Origin: Nitrospirae bacterium GWF2_44_13
GTDB taxonomy: Bacteria; Nitrospirota; Thermodesulfovibrionia; Thermodesulfovibrionales; UBA1546
Assembly (NCBI GenBank): GCA_001805105.1
Contig: MHEE01000002.1
Coordinates: forward strand, 18,600 to 82,599
Reading direction: 5' to 3'
DNA length: 64,000 nucleotides
The position numbers were made by a program, and so were the translations under genes. The notes below the pieces were generated by a model. It saw nothing but the letters and a program-made list of their open reading frames with translations. It searched no databases and was not told the origin of the DNA. Position 1 is the stretch's first letter, and each line of letters opens with the position of its first letter. Below, piece by piece: positions 8,751-17,909 of the stretch.

Positions 8751-9586
8751 CCTTCACGTCTTGGCTTTAGAATTATAAGGTCGCAGGGAGTATTCCTCAG
8801 CACTTCCTCAACAGGATTGCCTTTTAATATAGAACTCAGCATGCTCCTCTGTCTGGCTCCCATTATTATAAGGTCATGCCTCTTAGAGAATGCCTCTATA
8901 GTAATCATCCTGCCTATGCTTCCGGGAACAGACCTCCCCGCATGGGCAATCCTGTATCTCTTCATATGCTCCATGAAATCTGATATGTCTTTGGGAAGGT
9001 TCTCTGCCCACTCAATCGGCGTCAGATGAATTTCTCCATGAAAAAATTTTGACACTGTTTCCGGAGAGTGAAATATAAAAACCTCCGAGCCGAATGCCTG
9101 CGCGATCTTTGCCGTAAAATATGCCCTTTCTTCAACATGATCTATTCTTGCTTTTAGCGGGACAAGAATCTCTTTTGGATGTATCCTGCCTGTGTGCACC
9201 ACCCTGACGATAGCCATTGAACAGGGAAGGCTGAGAGAAAGGCGTCTTGCAATAGTGCCCGCAAAAAATCTCCGTTCAATATCTTCCTTTCTTGTTGAGG
9301 CAAAGACAATATCTATCCTCTCGCCCCTTACAAGTTCGCCTACCTTCCTTACAGGGTCTCCTGTCTCTGTTATAGCCTCTATCTCTATGCCGATTTTTTC
9401 TGCCTCGAGAAATATCCGCTTCACCGCCTCCTTTGCCCTGTTAATTGTAGAGGCCGTCATTTCTTTCTCAGCAACAAAGCAGAGATAAAGCCGTGCACCG
9501 CAGATTCTTGCAAGATTCATCGCATACCTTGCAGTAACCTCTGAGTTAAGGTGTTCATTCACTGCGGTGAGAATTTTCTTGTACAT
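8747..9586 (-). CDS. Universal stress protein, tandem Usp domains
   Basis: 279 residues forming two Usp (adenine-nucleotide-alpha-hydrolase-like) domains: residues 1-135 beginning MYKKILTAVN, and about 140-279 beginning KEILVPLKA. The second holds a nucleotide-binding-like GARQRSMLSSILKGNPVEEV (G-x2-G-x9-G type, first Gly pair imperfect), so ATP binding is uncertain. Overlap of its stop with the ATPase start (ATGA) ties the two together, perhaps as a stress- or ATP-sensing regulator of the pump. A TATAAT lies 6 nt before the ATG with no Shine-Dalgarno. Confidence 0.87.
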   Translation of the reverse strand: MYKKILTAVNEHLNSEVTARYAMNLARICGARLYLCFVAEKEMTASTINRAKEAVKRIFLEAEKIGIEIEAITETGDPVRKVGELVRGERIDIVFASTRKEDIERRFFAGTIARRLSLSLPCSMAIVRVVHTGRIHPKEILVPLKARIDHVEERAYFTAKIAQAFGSEVFIFHSPETVSKFFHGEIHLTPIEWAENLPKDISDFMEHMKRYRIAHAGRSVPGSIGRMITIEAFSKRHDLIIMGARQRSMLSSILKGNPVEEVLRNTPCDLIILKPRREG

Positions 9587-9709
9587 ACAAAGATTATACT
9601 GCTGTTTGATTAGACTTCTAAATATTTTATTGTATTGTATTTGGGGGGGATGCCGGCAGTGCGGAAAAATTCAACGAATAAAGGCTGTGTGGCACAACGG
9701 CCGGATCTC

Positions 9710-9747
9710 AAAAAAAAAGGATGCGACAGTTATCTGTCTCATCCTTT
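9710..9747 (-). terminator. Rho-independent terminator of the dsrE-tusA operon
   Basis: The stem is 13 bp with one mismatch (9734-9746 pairing 9717-9729) around a 4-nt loop. On the minus strand it is followed directly by a run of nine T residues (9718-9710). It begins 15 nt after the tusA stop. Confidence 0.88.
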
Positions 9748-9761
9748 CTGCGTCTAAAATC

Positions 9762-10013
9762 TCAACCCTTCTGGATATAAATATCCCAGGAGCCTTTTGC
9801 ATCGTCTTTTACCGACTCAAACTTATGCCCCTGTTTTTCGCACCATTTTGGAAGGGAATCTTCTGCTGACGCAGGCGCGTCACAGAGTACCTTTAATATC
9901 TGCCCGCTTGACATCTTCTCCACTGACTTCTTTGTCAGCACTAACGGATAAGGACATACCCTGCCCAGTACGTCAAGCACTTGGTCCGGTGTTTTGCTGC
10001 TTAGTTCTCCCAT
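9762..10013 (-). CDS. tusA: TusA/SirA-family sulfur carrier protein
   Basis: 83 residues with the hallmark CPYPLV (C-P-x-P, about residues 19-22) whose Cys carries a persulfide in TusA proteins. Family members pass sulfur to DsrEFH/TusBCD-type partners for tRNA thiolation, cofactor synthesis or dissimilatory sulfur metabolism. The ATG at 10013 was chosen over a longer upstream frame because a strong AAGGAGG lies just before it and the longer version would overlap the upstream gene. It is the last gene of a four-gene operon with three DsrE-like genes and is followed by a terminator. Confidence 0.92.
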   Translation of the reverse strand: MGELSSKTPDQVLDVLGRVCPYPLVLTKKSVEKMSSGQILKVLCDAPASAEDSLPKWCEKQGHKFESVKDDAKGSWDIYIQKG

Positions 10014-10032
10014 TTGTAAAACCTCCTTTTTA

Positions 10033-10443
10033 TTAAAAGAATAAAATGTGTTTTGCGTCTTCCATCGCTTTCTGTATCTCAGAAAACGGAGCAACCTTTA
10101 TCTTCTTGTCAGCGCCCATATCTTCGGCATCAGGCATCATATCCTCGGAGATGCCATATTTAGCAAGGTCTTCCTTGCAGACAAGCACATCAAGGTCCAC
10201 AAGGAGACAATTTTTAAGATGGGTTTCCGTGCTTGTTACCTCGTATAAGTCCATTGCCTTCTGCCCCTTTTGAAGTCCAAGCACCCCTTCACCGACAAAA
10301 CATAACGTCGGCGTTACTGTATCGCCATCCTCAAGCAGTATTTCAACAGTCTGATAAGCTATAGCGTGGGTTATTGCAAGCCTTGATGTTTCACCTTTAT
10401 ATTGAGGTTTTTGCACCACAAAAGCAAGTTTTACATCACCCAT
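10033..10443 (-). CDS. DsrE/DsrF-like family protein
   Basis: 136 residues of the DsrE/DsrF-like sulfurtransferase-type fold: MGDVKLAFVVQKPQYKGE, a middle TPTLCFVGEGVLGL, and LVCKEDLAKYGIS with a Cys in the loop where DsrE-type proteins hold their active cysteine. It probably handles protein-bound sulfur together with TusA. A clear SD (GGGGGGAA) precedes the ATG. It starts 1 bp after the upstream gene ends. Which sulfur pathway it serves is not shown by the sequence. Confidence 0.8.
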   Translation of the reverse strand: MGDVKLAFVVQKPQYKGETSRLAITHAIAYQTVEILLEDGDTVTPTLCFVGEGVLGLQKGQKAMDLYEVTSTETHLKNCLLVDLDVLVCKEDLAKYGISEDMMPDAEDMGADKKIKVAPFSEIQKAMEDAKHILFF

Positions 10444-10444
10444 C

Positions 10445-10804
10445 TTATTCCCCCCCTATCTGAAGCACTCTATCCGAGGCGTGTATCTTTGCAAGATACC
10501 AGTGCATGGCATTCCATTGTATCTTCTCAATGCCCTCAGGTTTCTGGATGCCTCTTGCCACCGTGCAAGCCTCGCATGTGCATATTTCCACACCCTTTTC
10601 AATAAGCGCCTTTAAATGTTTCTCGCCTGTTGAATAGTCTTTTAAGTGCTTCTGATGAGCCTTGACAGACCCTGCTGCATTGCCTGCAAACCAGATATTC
10701 ACTTTATGCCCTTTATTTACTGCGGCCCCAGCAAGTTTTACGACAAAGTCATAACTCATATTGCCAATAAGTCCCGGAAAACATCCTACGGTTAAAGTCG
10801 CCAT
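10445..10804 (-). CDS. DsrE-like sulfur-relay protein with CTCEAC motif
   Basis: 119 residues beginning MATLTVGCFPGLIGNMSYDF, with VNIWFAGNAAGS and the cysteine-rich VEICTCEACTVARGI (about residues 80-94). The latter matches the active loop of DsrE/TusD-like proteins. It is probably a cytoplasmic persulfide carrier forming a complex with the neighbouring DsrE proteins. The SD (TAGGAGGT) is ideally spaced. Confidence 0.8.
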   Translation of the reverse strand: MATLTVGCFPGLIGNMSYDFVVKLAGAAVNKGHKVNIWFAGNAAGSVKAHQKHLKDYSTGEKHLKALIEKGVEICTCEACTVARGIQKPEGIEKIQWNAMHWYLAKIHASDRVLQIGGE

Positions 10805-10814
10805 CTTATACCTC

Positions 10815-11111
10815 CTAAATCCACGCTAATTTATCGTATTCATTAAAGATAAGATCCACCACATCGCTGTAATTCACAACCCTTACACGCTTGTCAACAT
10901 CCGCATCCTTCATCCCTCTTGTCTGTATATCTTCAGACAGGGCATACAGATTCAGTGTTTTATTCAGTAGGGAAGACGCTTCCCCGTTTTCTTTTGTAGT
11001 TGCATGATAAACACCGTTTGCCACAAATATAATACCGAGTTTATCAGCCTTTAATCTGTCCAGTGTATCGTACGTCAATTTAAAATCGCTGACAAATACA
11101 GCTAATTTCAT
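10815..11111 (-). CDS. DsrE/DsrH-like sulfur-relay protein
   Basis: 98 residues from MKLAVFVSDFKL; GIIFVANGVYHATT and LYALSEDIQTRGM follow the DsrE/TusB-like pattern. The strong GGGAGGA 7 nt upstream of the ATG at 11111 selects this start over longer frames. It lacks the active-site Cys of its neighbours, so it may be a structural partner, as DsrH-like subunits can be. It is the first gene of the operon DsrE-like, DsrE-like, DsrE-like, TusA. Confidence 0.72.
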   Translation of the reverse strand: MKLAVFVSDFKLTYDTLDRLKADKLGIIFVANGVYHATTKENGEASSLLNKTLNLYALSEDIQTRGMKDADVDKRVRVVNYSDVVDLIFNEYDKLAWI

Positions 11112-11254
11112 GCCATTTCCTCCCATCGTTAGATTTTTTTCTGAAGAAGAATCCTCACAGGGATAGATTTTATACCAAGTTATTCGCCAGTTTGTCAATA
11201 AGAAAACCCGTACAGGCAAAGACCTGGCATTGAGGTGCACATCATGGAATAATG

Positions 11255-11284
11255 TTGAATTGTGGCCAGCTTAAGGCTTAAAAT
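11255..11284 (+). promoter_or_regulatory. Promoter of uvrB, leaderless geometry
   Basis: TTGAAT (11255-11260), an 18-nt spacer and TAAAAT (11279-11284). The uvrB ATG begins 5 nt later. No Shine-Dalgarno is present. No SOS-type operator was recognised nearby. Confidence 0.4.
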
Positions 11285-11289
11285 TCCCT

Positions 11290-13281
11290 ATGGGCAATTT
11301 CAGAATCTCCACAGTCTTCACGCCAAGAGGCGACCAGCCCACGGCAATAAAAGAACTCACCTATGGAATAGAAAAAAAGCTGAGGCATCAGGTGCTCCTC
11401 GGAGTAACAGGCTCGGGCAAAACGTTTACAATAGCTAACGTCATTGCAAACGTGAACAAACCCGCTCTTGTCATAGCGCACAATAAGACACTTGCAGCGC
11501 AACTGTACGGCGAGTTCAAAGAGTTATTTCCGGAAAATGCAGTAGAGTTTTTTGTGAGCTACTATGACTATTACCAGCCCGAGGCTTATATCCCTACCAC
11601 TGACACATATATAGAAAAGGATTCCTCAATAAACGATGACATAGACAGGCTGCGGCACTCAGCTACAAGGGCAGTGCTTGAAAGAAGAGACACTATCGTT
11701 GTTGCATCGGTCTCCTGCATATACGGCATCGGTTCGCCGGAGGATTACAGAAATATGCATCTTCTGATAGAGGAAGGAATGCATACAGACAGGGATGAGA
11801 TACTGAAAAGGCTTGTTGAGATGCAGTATGCGCGCGCTGATACGGACTTCCATAGAGGAACCTTCAGGGTAAGGGGAGACATTGTGGAAGTCTATCCATC
11901 CTTCTCTCTTGACAGGGGGATAAGGATTGAGTTTTTTGGAAGTGATATTGATGCAATCAATGAATTCGACAACCTGACAGGCGACAGGACACGCAGGATT
12001 GAGAAAGTCGCACTGTTTCCGAACAGCCACTGGATAACGCCGAGGGAAAAGCTTGAGCCGGCGTTAAAGAGAATAGAGGCTGAGATGAATGAAAAGATTG
12101 AGTCTTTTCTGAAAGAAAAAAAGATATTTGAGGCGCGCAGGATTGAACAGAGGACAAGGTTTGACCTTGAGATGCTCAGGGAATTCGGATACTGCCACGG
12201 CATCGAAAACTATTCAAGGCAGTTGAGCGGAAGGGCAGCAGGAGAGCCTCCGTATACACTTATTGATTACTTCCCTGAAGACTTTTTGATTGTGATAGAC
12301 GAATCCCATGCAACAGTGCCACAGATAGGAGGCATGTATGCAGGTGACCGCTCAAGAAAACAAACGCTCGTTGATTACGGCTTCAGGCTGCCTTCAGCGC
12401 TTGACAACAGGCCTCTGGCATTTGTGGAATTTGAACATCGGGTAAAGCAGGCCATCTATGTCTCGGCCACGCCGTCTCAATATGAAATAGAAAAATCAGG
12501 AGGGAGAGTCACAGAACAGATTATAAGGCCGACAGGGCTTGTAGACCCGAAACTGACAATAAGGCCTGTATCATCTCAGGTAGACGACTTGTTAGAGGAA
12601 ATACGGAAGAGAGCAGAAAAGAAGGAACGCATACTTGTCACAACGCTCACAAAAAAGATGGCAGAGGATTTAACAGACTACTATGCCAATCTAGGCATAC
12701 TGGTAAGATACCTGCATTCCGATATAGCTACGCTTGAGCGTGTTGATATAATAAGGGACTTGAGGCTCGGGGAATTTGACGTGCTGATAGGCGTAAACCT
12801 CCTCAGGGAAGGGCTAGACCTTCCCGAGGTGTCGCTGGTTGCGATACTGGATGCCGACAAAGAAGGCTTTCTCCGTTCAGAGCGCTCTTTAATACAGACA
12901 GTAGGACGCGCGGCACGGCATATAAATGGAGAGGCAATTCTGTATGCAGACAAAATAACGGGCTCTATAAAAAGGACTATGGATGAGACAACCAGACGGA
13001 GGAATATACAGGAAAGGTACAATAGGGATATGAATATTACACCTGAGACTGTTAAAAGCAATATAAAAGATATATTAAGCTCCATCTATGAATCGGACTA
13101 CTGGACAGTGCCTGTTGCGGCAGAGGGAAAAGCAGAATACGGATATGACGATGAAACGCTTAAAAGGCTTGAGGGAGAGATGAAAGAGGCTGCCAAGAAA
13201 CTTGATTTTGAACGCGCGGCGGCAATAAGGGACAGGATTAAAGAGATAAAAAATAAGATGATTGAGATAGGAATAAAATAA
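11290..13281 (+). CDS. uvrB: Excinuclease ABC subunit B
   Basis: 663 residues, typical of UvrB, the damage-verifying helicase-like subunit of nucleotide excision repair. Walker A is [10 protein letters not shown] (about 36-45). The beta-hairpin [12 protein letters not shown] lies at about 92-103. The DEAD-like box is [15 protein letters not shown] (about 335-349). YVSATP and [14 protein letters not shown] follow, and the C-terminal UVR motif that contacts UvrC is at about 620-655. The start gives the usual N-terminus [17 protein letters not shown]. The TAA shares one base with the next ATG. Confidence 0.98.
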   Translation: MGNFRISTVFTPRGDQPTAIKELTYGIEKKLRHQVLLGVTGSGKTFTIANVIANVNKPALVIAHNKTLAAQLYGEFKELFPENAVEFFVSYYDYYQPEAYIPTTDTYIEKDSSINDDIDRLRHSATRAVLERRDTIVVASVSCIYGIGSPEDYRNMHLLIEEGMHTDRDEILKRLVEMQYARADTDFHRGTFRVRGDIVEVYPSFSLDRGIRIEFFGSDIDAINEFDNLTGDRTRRIEKVALFPNSHWITPREKLEPALKRIEAEMNEKIESFLKEKKIFEARRIEQRTRFDLEMLREFGYCHGIENYSRQLSGRAAGEPPYTLIDYFPEDFLIVIDESHATVPQIGGMYAGDRSRKQTLVDYGFRLPSALDNRPLAFVEFEHRVKQAIYVSATPSQYEIEKSGGRVTEQIIRPTGLVDPKLTIRPVSSQVDDLLEEIRKRAEKKERILVTTLTKKMAEDLTDYYANLGILVRYLHSDIATLERVDIIRDLRLGEFDVLIGVNLLREGLDLPEVSLVAILDADKEGFLRSERSLIQTVGRAARHINGEAILYADKITGSIKRTMDETTRRRNIQERYNRDMNITPETVKSNIKDILSSIYESDYWTVPVAAEGKAEYGYDDETLKRLEGEMKEAAKKLDFERAAAIRDRIKEIKNKMIEIGIK

Positions 13282-13673
13282 TGGATAGAAGGCCGCATAT
13301 CCTGCCAAAATACATAATATATGGCTTCTTTGTTATCGGCCTTATCTCTGCGATAGCATTCAGGGCAATTATAGTATTCCAGCATCTCGAGCCTTCATGG
13401 GTAAGGCCTGTGTGGTATGCAGGCATTGTCGGATACATCTTCTTCTTTCTCTACAGATACAGGATAACAAAGAAGAGGAAGAAGGCTATAGATGATTTTG
13501 AGCTCATTGCCAAGGTGAAAGCCAACGCCTGCCTCACTGAAGAGGACAGGGAAATAGTTCTGTATCTTCTCTCATCAATAAAATCCTCACCCGAAGACCT
13601 GAACTATGCGATAATCTTCATCCTTTCAATTCTCGCAATACTCGCAGATATTTTGCTAAGCATCTTAAGGTGA
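13281..13673 (+). CDS. Small membrane protein of unknown function
   Basis: 130 residues with hydrophobic helices at about 12-32, 42-60 and 110-129, and a charged middle (KKRKKAIDDFELIAK) ending in a helical segment. No family is recognised. It overlaps the uvrB stop by one base (TAATG), so it is very likely translated from the uvrB message. That does not prove a role in repair. Confidence 0.7.
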   Translation: MDRRPHILPKYIIYGFFVIGLISAIAFRAIIVFQHLEPSWVRPVWYAGIVGYIFFFLYRYRITKKRKKAIDDFELIAKVKANACLTEEDREIVLYLLSSIKSSPEDLNYAIIFILSILAILADILLSILR

Positions 13674-13690
13674 AATTCCCAGCCTTACAG

Positions 13691-13720
13691 TTGCAGAGCA
13701 GAATCGAAATGAAGTATTAT
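13691..13720 (+). promoter_or_regulatory. Probable promoter of selC
   Basis: TTGCAG (13691-13696), an 18-nt spacer and TATTAT (13715-13720), placing the start a few bases before the tRNA-Sec 5' end. Confidence 0.45.
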
Positions 13721-13729
13721 CATCACATT

Positions 13730-13827
13730 GGGAGTGCATAGGGTTCTGGTGTCCCTCCCGGCCTTCAAAGCCGGTGTTTCCGGCCACAAACCGGAAGGGT
13801 GGGTTCGATTCCCACACGCTCCCGCCA
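13730..13827 (+). tRNA. selC: tRNA-Sec (anticodon TCA)
   Basis: A 98-nt tRNA including the encoded CCA. Bacterial tRNA-Sec features are all visible: acceptor stem GGGAGTGC/ACGCTCCC (seven pairs including a G-T; the eighth position is a C-A mismatch), discriminator G, 5-bp T stem GTGGG/CCCAC with TTCGATT loop, anticodon stem CCGGC/GCCGG with loop CTTCAAA giving TCA (13765-13767), and a long variable arm with TTCCGG/CCGGAA. It reads UGA as selenocysteine when SelB and a SECIS are present. selA, selB and selD are not in this window. A UGA-containing DsbC-like gene lies at 46948-47745. Confidence 0.96.
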
Positions 13828-13855
13828 TTAAACTTCTCTCAAATATAGCCAGAAC

Positions 13856-14683
13856 TCAGAGATATTGTGAGATAAACCTGTTCAGCCCGTCAGTGTAAAT
13901 TTTCCCGGATGTCAGAAATCCATCATTATGACCGTCTGTTATCTGAAGAAACTCCTTTGGCTCTACTGCCTTTTTGAAAAGCGCAGCGCCATGCTCATAA
14001 GGAATCATCTCGTCCTGTGGACTGTGGATAAAAAGTTTCGGCATCACAATCTTGTCCACTTTATCAATAGTTGGATATTGAAAACGGCTGATTAATCTTA
14101 TAGGAAGGTACGGGAAAACCTTTGCGCCGAGAGCAGGAATAGATTTAAACCCCGATTCAATAATAATCCCTGCTGCCTTATGCCTGAGCGCAAGCTCTGC
14201 TGCAACAGCGCTTCCCAAAGAGCGGCCGAATAATATAATTTTTTCAGGAGGCGCGCCTTTCACATTAACAAGATAGTCCCATGCTGATTCTGCGTCAAGA
14301 TAGGTCCCCTCTTCTGTCGGCAAGCCTTCACTTCTTCCGTAGCCCCTGTAATCAAATATAAGAACGCTGAGGCGGAGGTCGTGAAATATTTTTATGGAAT
14401 ACAGACGGTGTGAAATATTGCCTGCATTCCCGTGGCAGAAAAGCACAACCCCGCGCTCATCCTTTGCAGGCACATACCATGCCGAGAGATTAACGCTGTC
14501 TTTTGTTGTCAGAGTAAGCTCTTCATATTTTAAGCCTATGTCCGCTGGCGTTCCCTCTATATCCTTTGTGGGATAATAAACCATGCTGCCCTGTCGCAGA
14601 TAAACAAAACTGACAAGGAGCAGATAACCAAGGGCCAGCCCGATAAAAATTGTGTAAATCATTCTTCTTGTCTTTATTGCCAT
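13856..14683 (-). CDS. Membrane-anchored alpha/beta hydrolase (S33/BEM46-like)
   Basis: 275 residues with one N-terminal TM helix (about 10-28) and then an alpha/beta-hydrolase fold. The oxyanion region is LFCHGNAGNISHR (about 82-94). The nucleophile elbow is GRSLGSA (about 153-159, Ser). A late Asp in HSPQDEMIPYEH (about 220-231) and His in TDGHNDGF (about 249-256) complete the triad. It resembles the BEM46/YfhR-like hydrolases. The substrate is unknown. It is probably anchored to the inner membrane with the domain outside. Confidence 0.85.
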   Translation of the reverse strand: MAIKTRRMIYTIFIGLALGYLLLVSFVYLRQGSMVYYPTKDIEGTPADIGLKYEELTLTTKDSVNLSAWYVPAKDERGVVLFCHGNAGNISHRLYSIKIFHDLRLSVLIFDYRGYGRSEGLPTEEGTYLDAESAWDYLVNVKGAPPEKIILFGRSLGSAVAAELALRHKAAGIIIESGFKSIPALGAKVFPYLPIRLISRFQYPTIDKVDKIVMPKLFIHSPQDEMIPYEHGAALFKKAVEPKEFLQITDGHNDGFLTSGKIYTDGLNRFISQYL

Positions 14684-14740
14684 AATTCAATAACTGACAG
14701 CTGCTGCATCGCTTCCAAGGAATATTATATAATACTTACA

Positions 14741-14827
14741 GCCGAAGTGGCGGAACTGGCAGACGCGCTAGGTTCAGGGTCTAGTGGTCGAAAGGCTGTG
14801 CGGGTTCAAATCCCGCCTTCGGCACCA
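14741..14827 (+). tRNA. tRNA-Leu (anticodon CAG)
   Basis: A class II tRNA of 87 nt with encoded CCA. The acceptor is GCCGAAG/CTTCGGC, the anticodon loop TTCAGGG gives CAG (14775-14777), a long variable arm follows, and the T arm is CGGGTTCAAATCCCG. A TATAAT (14728-14733) lies just upstream. Confidence 0.96.
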
Positions 14828-14856
14828 TTCATTCTACCTTCTGCTATACTTTACTC

Positions 14857-16596
14857 ATGAAGAATCAGGAAATAGCCGCTATCTTCAATGAGATTGCCGG
14901 CCTGCTTGAGATAAAAGGCGAGAATCCATTCCGCATCAGGGCATACAAACGGGCTGCGCAGAACATTGAGGGACATGCTAAAAACATCGCAGGCCTGACC
15001 AGAGAAGAACTCCTTGAAATACCGGGCATAGGGAAAGACCTCGCTGACAAGATTCAGGAATATTTAAAGACAGGAAAAATCGCAAGTTATGAAGAGCTGA
15101 AAAAAGAAGTTCCCGAAGGCCTTTCTGAACTCCTTTCCGTTCCAAGCCTAGGCCCGAAAACAGCAAAACTCCTTCACGAAAAACTGAAAATAAAAAACAT
15201 TGACGAGCTTGAGAAGCTTGCCGGAGAACATAAACTCGTCGGCCTCCCGGGAATAAAAGAAAAGACAGAGGAAAATATAATCAGAGGGATTGAGATGCTC
15301 AAAAGGGGCAAGGATAGGCAGCCGCTTGGAAGGGTGCTGCCGCTTGCCTCTGATATTGTGGAATACCTCAAGAAAAATGCGCCTGTTAAAAAAATAAGCG
15401 TTGCAGGAAGCCTGCGGAGGATGAAAGACACTGTAAGGGACATTGATATTCTGATAACCTCGTCCAATCCGCATGATGTCATGAAAACATTTGTTCATCT
15501 TCCTGATGTAAAAGAAGTATTGATGCAGGGCCCCACAAAATCAAGCATTATAACGAGAGAGGAAATTCAGGTTGACCTGCGGGTAGTTGAAGAAGAATCT
15601 TTCGGAGCAGCGCTCGCTTATTTTACAGGCAGTAAAGAGCACAATATACGTTTAAGGGAGATGGCTGTAAAGAAGGGGCTTAAGATAAATGAATACGGCA
15701 TATTCAGGGAAAAAGACAACAAAAAACTCGGAGGCAAAAACGAGGAAGACATCTACAACATACTCGGGCTTCAATACGTCCCGCCTGAAATGAGGGAAGA
15801 CAGGGGAGAGCTTGAGGCTGCCCTGAACAAGGCCCTTCCTAAACTAATTGAACTTAAAGACATAAGAGGAGACCTTCATGTGCACAGCGAATGGAGTGAC
15901 GGAAGCCACACATTTGAAGAACTTGCCGGTGCGGCAAAAGAAAGGGGATATGAGTATATAGCCATAACAGACCATTCAAAAGGGCTTGGCATTGCAAGGG
16001 GGCTGAATGAGGAAAGGCTGATGGAGGAGAAAAAAGCAATAGACGCTCTAAAGAAAAAACTCCGCGGTTTTAAACTCCTGATGGGGATTGAGGTTGATAT
16101 AAGAAGCGACGGCAGGATGGATTTTTCTGATGAAGTCCTTGCAAAGATGGATATTGTTGTTGCATCAATACATTCCGGGTTCAGACAGAGCAAAGAGCAG
16201 CTTACAAAAAGGCTTGTCTCGGCAATGAAGAACCCCTATGTATCTGTGATTGCGCATCCAACAGGTAGGCTTATTGGAGAAAGAGACCCCTATGAGGTAG
16301 ATATGGACTATATCCTTAAAATTGCACAAGAGACAGGAACTGCCATTGAGATAAATGCATACCCGCTGAGGCTTGACCTCAATGACATCTATGCAAAAAC
16401 AGCAAAGGAACTTGGGATTAAGTTTGTCATAAGCACAGATGCACACCTCACAAGCCAGTTTGACTATATGTCTTACGGCGTAGCAATAGCAAGGAGGGGA
16501 TGGGTTGAGAAAAAAGATGTGCTGAATACAATGAGCTATAATTCTCTTTTAAGGGCCCTTCGCAGCAAAAGACTGAAAAAGAATATGCTATATTAG
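14857..16596 (+). CDS. polX: Bacterial family X DNA polymerase with PHP domain (PolX)
   Basis: 579 residues in the usual bacterial PolX order: helix-hairpin-helix/8-kDa region (about 1-150, with LLEIPGIGKDLADKI), palm domain (GSLRRMKDTVRDIDIL, about 184-199, with catalytic D-x-D), then a C-terminal PHP domain (LHVHSEWSDG at about 341-350, later HSGF, AHPTGR and STDAH metal ligands). Relatives have gap-filling polymerase plus 3'-5' exonuclease/AP-endonuclease activity in base-excision-type repair. TATACT lies 6 nt before the ATG and no Shine-Dalgarno is seen. Confidence 0.96.
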   Translation: MKNQEIAAIFNEIAGLLEIKGENPFRIRAYKRAAQNIEGHAKNIAGLTREELLEIPGIGKDLADKIQEYLKTGKIASYEELKKEVPEGLSELLSVPSLGPKTAKLLHEKLKIKNIDELEKLAGEHKLVGLPGIKEKTEENIIRGIEMLKRGKDRQPLGRVLPLASDIVEYLKKNAPVKKISVAGSLRRMKDTVRDIDILITSSNPHDVMKTFVHLPDVKEVLMQGPTKSSIITREEIQVDLRVVEEESFGAALAYFTGSKEHNIRLREMAVKKGLKINEYGIFREKDNKKLGGKNEEDIYNILGLQYVPPEMREDRGELEAALNKALPKLIELKDIRGDLHVHSEWSDGSHTFEELAGAAKERGYEYIAITDHSKGLGIARGLNEERLMEEKKAIDALKKKLRGFKLLMGIEVDIRSDGRMDFSDEVLAKMDIVVASIHSGFRQSKEQLTKRLVSAMKNPYVSVIAHPTGRLIGERDPYEVDMDYILKIAQETGTAIEINAYPLRLDLNDIYAKTAKELGIKFVISTDAHLTSQFDYMSYGVAIARRGWVEKKDVLNTMSYNSLLRALRSKRLKKNMLY

Positions 16597-16598
16597 AA

Positions 16599-17909
16599 AT
16601 GATGAAAAAATTTGTATTACTGATAATTTTAATTCTTGTTCTCCCCCTGTCCCTCAATGCGGAAGTAAAGGAATACAAGCTTGACAACGGCTTAAAAGTC
16701 CTTGTCATTGAAGACCATAAGGCTCCGCTGGCGACTTTTCAGATATGGTACCGCGTCGGCTCAAGGGATGAGCCTGCGGGAAAAAACGGCATAAGCCATC
16801 TGCTTGAGCATATGATGTTCAAAGGCACTCCGAAATACGGCTCTAAGGAATTTTCAAAGATGGTGAAGAAAAAAGGCGGAGTTGACAACGCCTTCACAAC
16901 CAAGGATTACACCATGTATTATCAGACGCTTGCATCAGACAGGATAGACATATCCATAGAGCTTGAGGCTGACAGGATGCAAAACCTTATCCTTGATCCA
17001 AAAGAGGTTATTGCGGAAAGAGATGTCGTGATGGAAGAGCGCCGGATGCGGTATGACGACGACCCTCAGAACTCATTATACGAAGAGGTGTTGGCTGCTG
17101 CGTTCAAGTCGCATCCCTATCACTGGCCTGTGATAGGCTGGATGTCCGACATTTCTTCAATAGAAAGAGAGGGCCTTCTCAGTCATTACAAGGCATATTA
17201 TTCGCCTGACAACGCAGTGATTGTTGTTTCAGGAGATGTTCAGGCAGATGAAATTATCAAAAAGATAACAGCAGCTTTCGGAGACATTTCTCCCGCTTCC
17301 GGCAGAGCAGTTGTCACTTCAAAAGAAACCGAACAGAAAGGCGAGCGGAGAATAAGCCTAAGGAGAGAGGCGGAACTTCCATATATAATCGCTTTATATC
17401 ACACGCCGAGTTTTCCGCATCCGGACAGTTATGCCCTTGAGGTGCTTGGAATGGTTTTATCAGGCGGCAAAAGCTCGCGGCTCTACAAGTCAATGGTCTA
17501 TGAGAAAAAACTCGCCATCGGCGCTTCTGCCGACTACAGCGGTTTTAATAAAGACCCGTATCTTTTTTTGTTTGACGCAACAGCAGCTCCCGGCAAAGAC
17601 ATAAAGGATGTTGAAAATGCGCTGTACGTTGAAATAGAAAAAATAAAGAAGGAGCTGCCGTCAGAGCGCGAAGTGCAGAAGGCAAAGAACCAGATTGAGG
17701 CGTCGTTTATAATGGGGCAGGACTCAATATATTATCAGGCGCAGATAGCGGGGATGTTTGAGATGCTCGGAAGCTGGAAACTTAAGGAAGACTATATGGA
17801 AAACATAAAAAAGGTTAAGCCGGAAGATGTAACCCGTGTTGCAAAAAAATACCTCCATGAAGATAACAGGACTGTGGGAATTCTAATTCCGACAAAAAAT
17901 CCAAAATGA
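16599..17909 (+). CDS. M16-family zinc peptidase, catalytic subunit
   Basis: 436 residues with a signal peptide (hydrophobic 5-18, cleavage near LNA-EV). The mature part is an M16B peptidase. HLLEH (about residues 67-71) is the inverted zinc motif HxxEH, followed by the downstream Glu region ERDVVMEERRMR (about 144-155). It is expected to act in the periplasm on unfolded proteins or peptides. It starts 2 bp after the polX stop, and its own stop overlaps the next start (ATGA). It pairs with that gene as an active/inactive heterodimer. Confidence 0.92.
   Translation: MMKKFVLLIILILVLPLSLNAEVKEYKLDNGLKVLVIEDHKAPLATFQIWYRVGSRDEPAGKNGISHLLEHMMFKGTPKYGSKEFSKMVKKKGGVDNAFTTKDYTMYYQTLASDRIDISIELEADRMQNLILDPKEVIAERDVVMEERRMRYDDDPQNSLYEEVLAAAFKSHPYHWPVIGWMSDISSIEREGLLSHYKAYYSPDNAVIVVSGDVQADEIIKKITAAFGDISPASGRAVVTSKETEQKGERRISLRREAELPYIIALYHTPSFPHPDSYALEVLGMVLSGGKSSRLYKSMVYEKKLAIGASADYSGFNKDPYLFLFDATAAPGKDIKDVENALYVEIEKIKKELPSEREVQKAKNQIEASFIMGQDSIYYQAQIAGMFEMLGSWKLKEDYMENIKKVKPEDVTRVAKKYLHEDNRTVGILIPTKNPK

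Noticed and set aside
9630-9710. Possible small RNA or riboswitch between usp and the terminator
   Set aside because: A G-rich run and a CCGGC/GCCGG pairing are seen, but no known structure or promoter supports a transcript.
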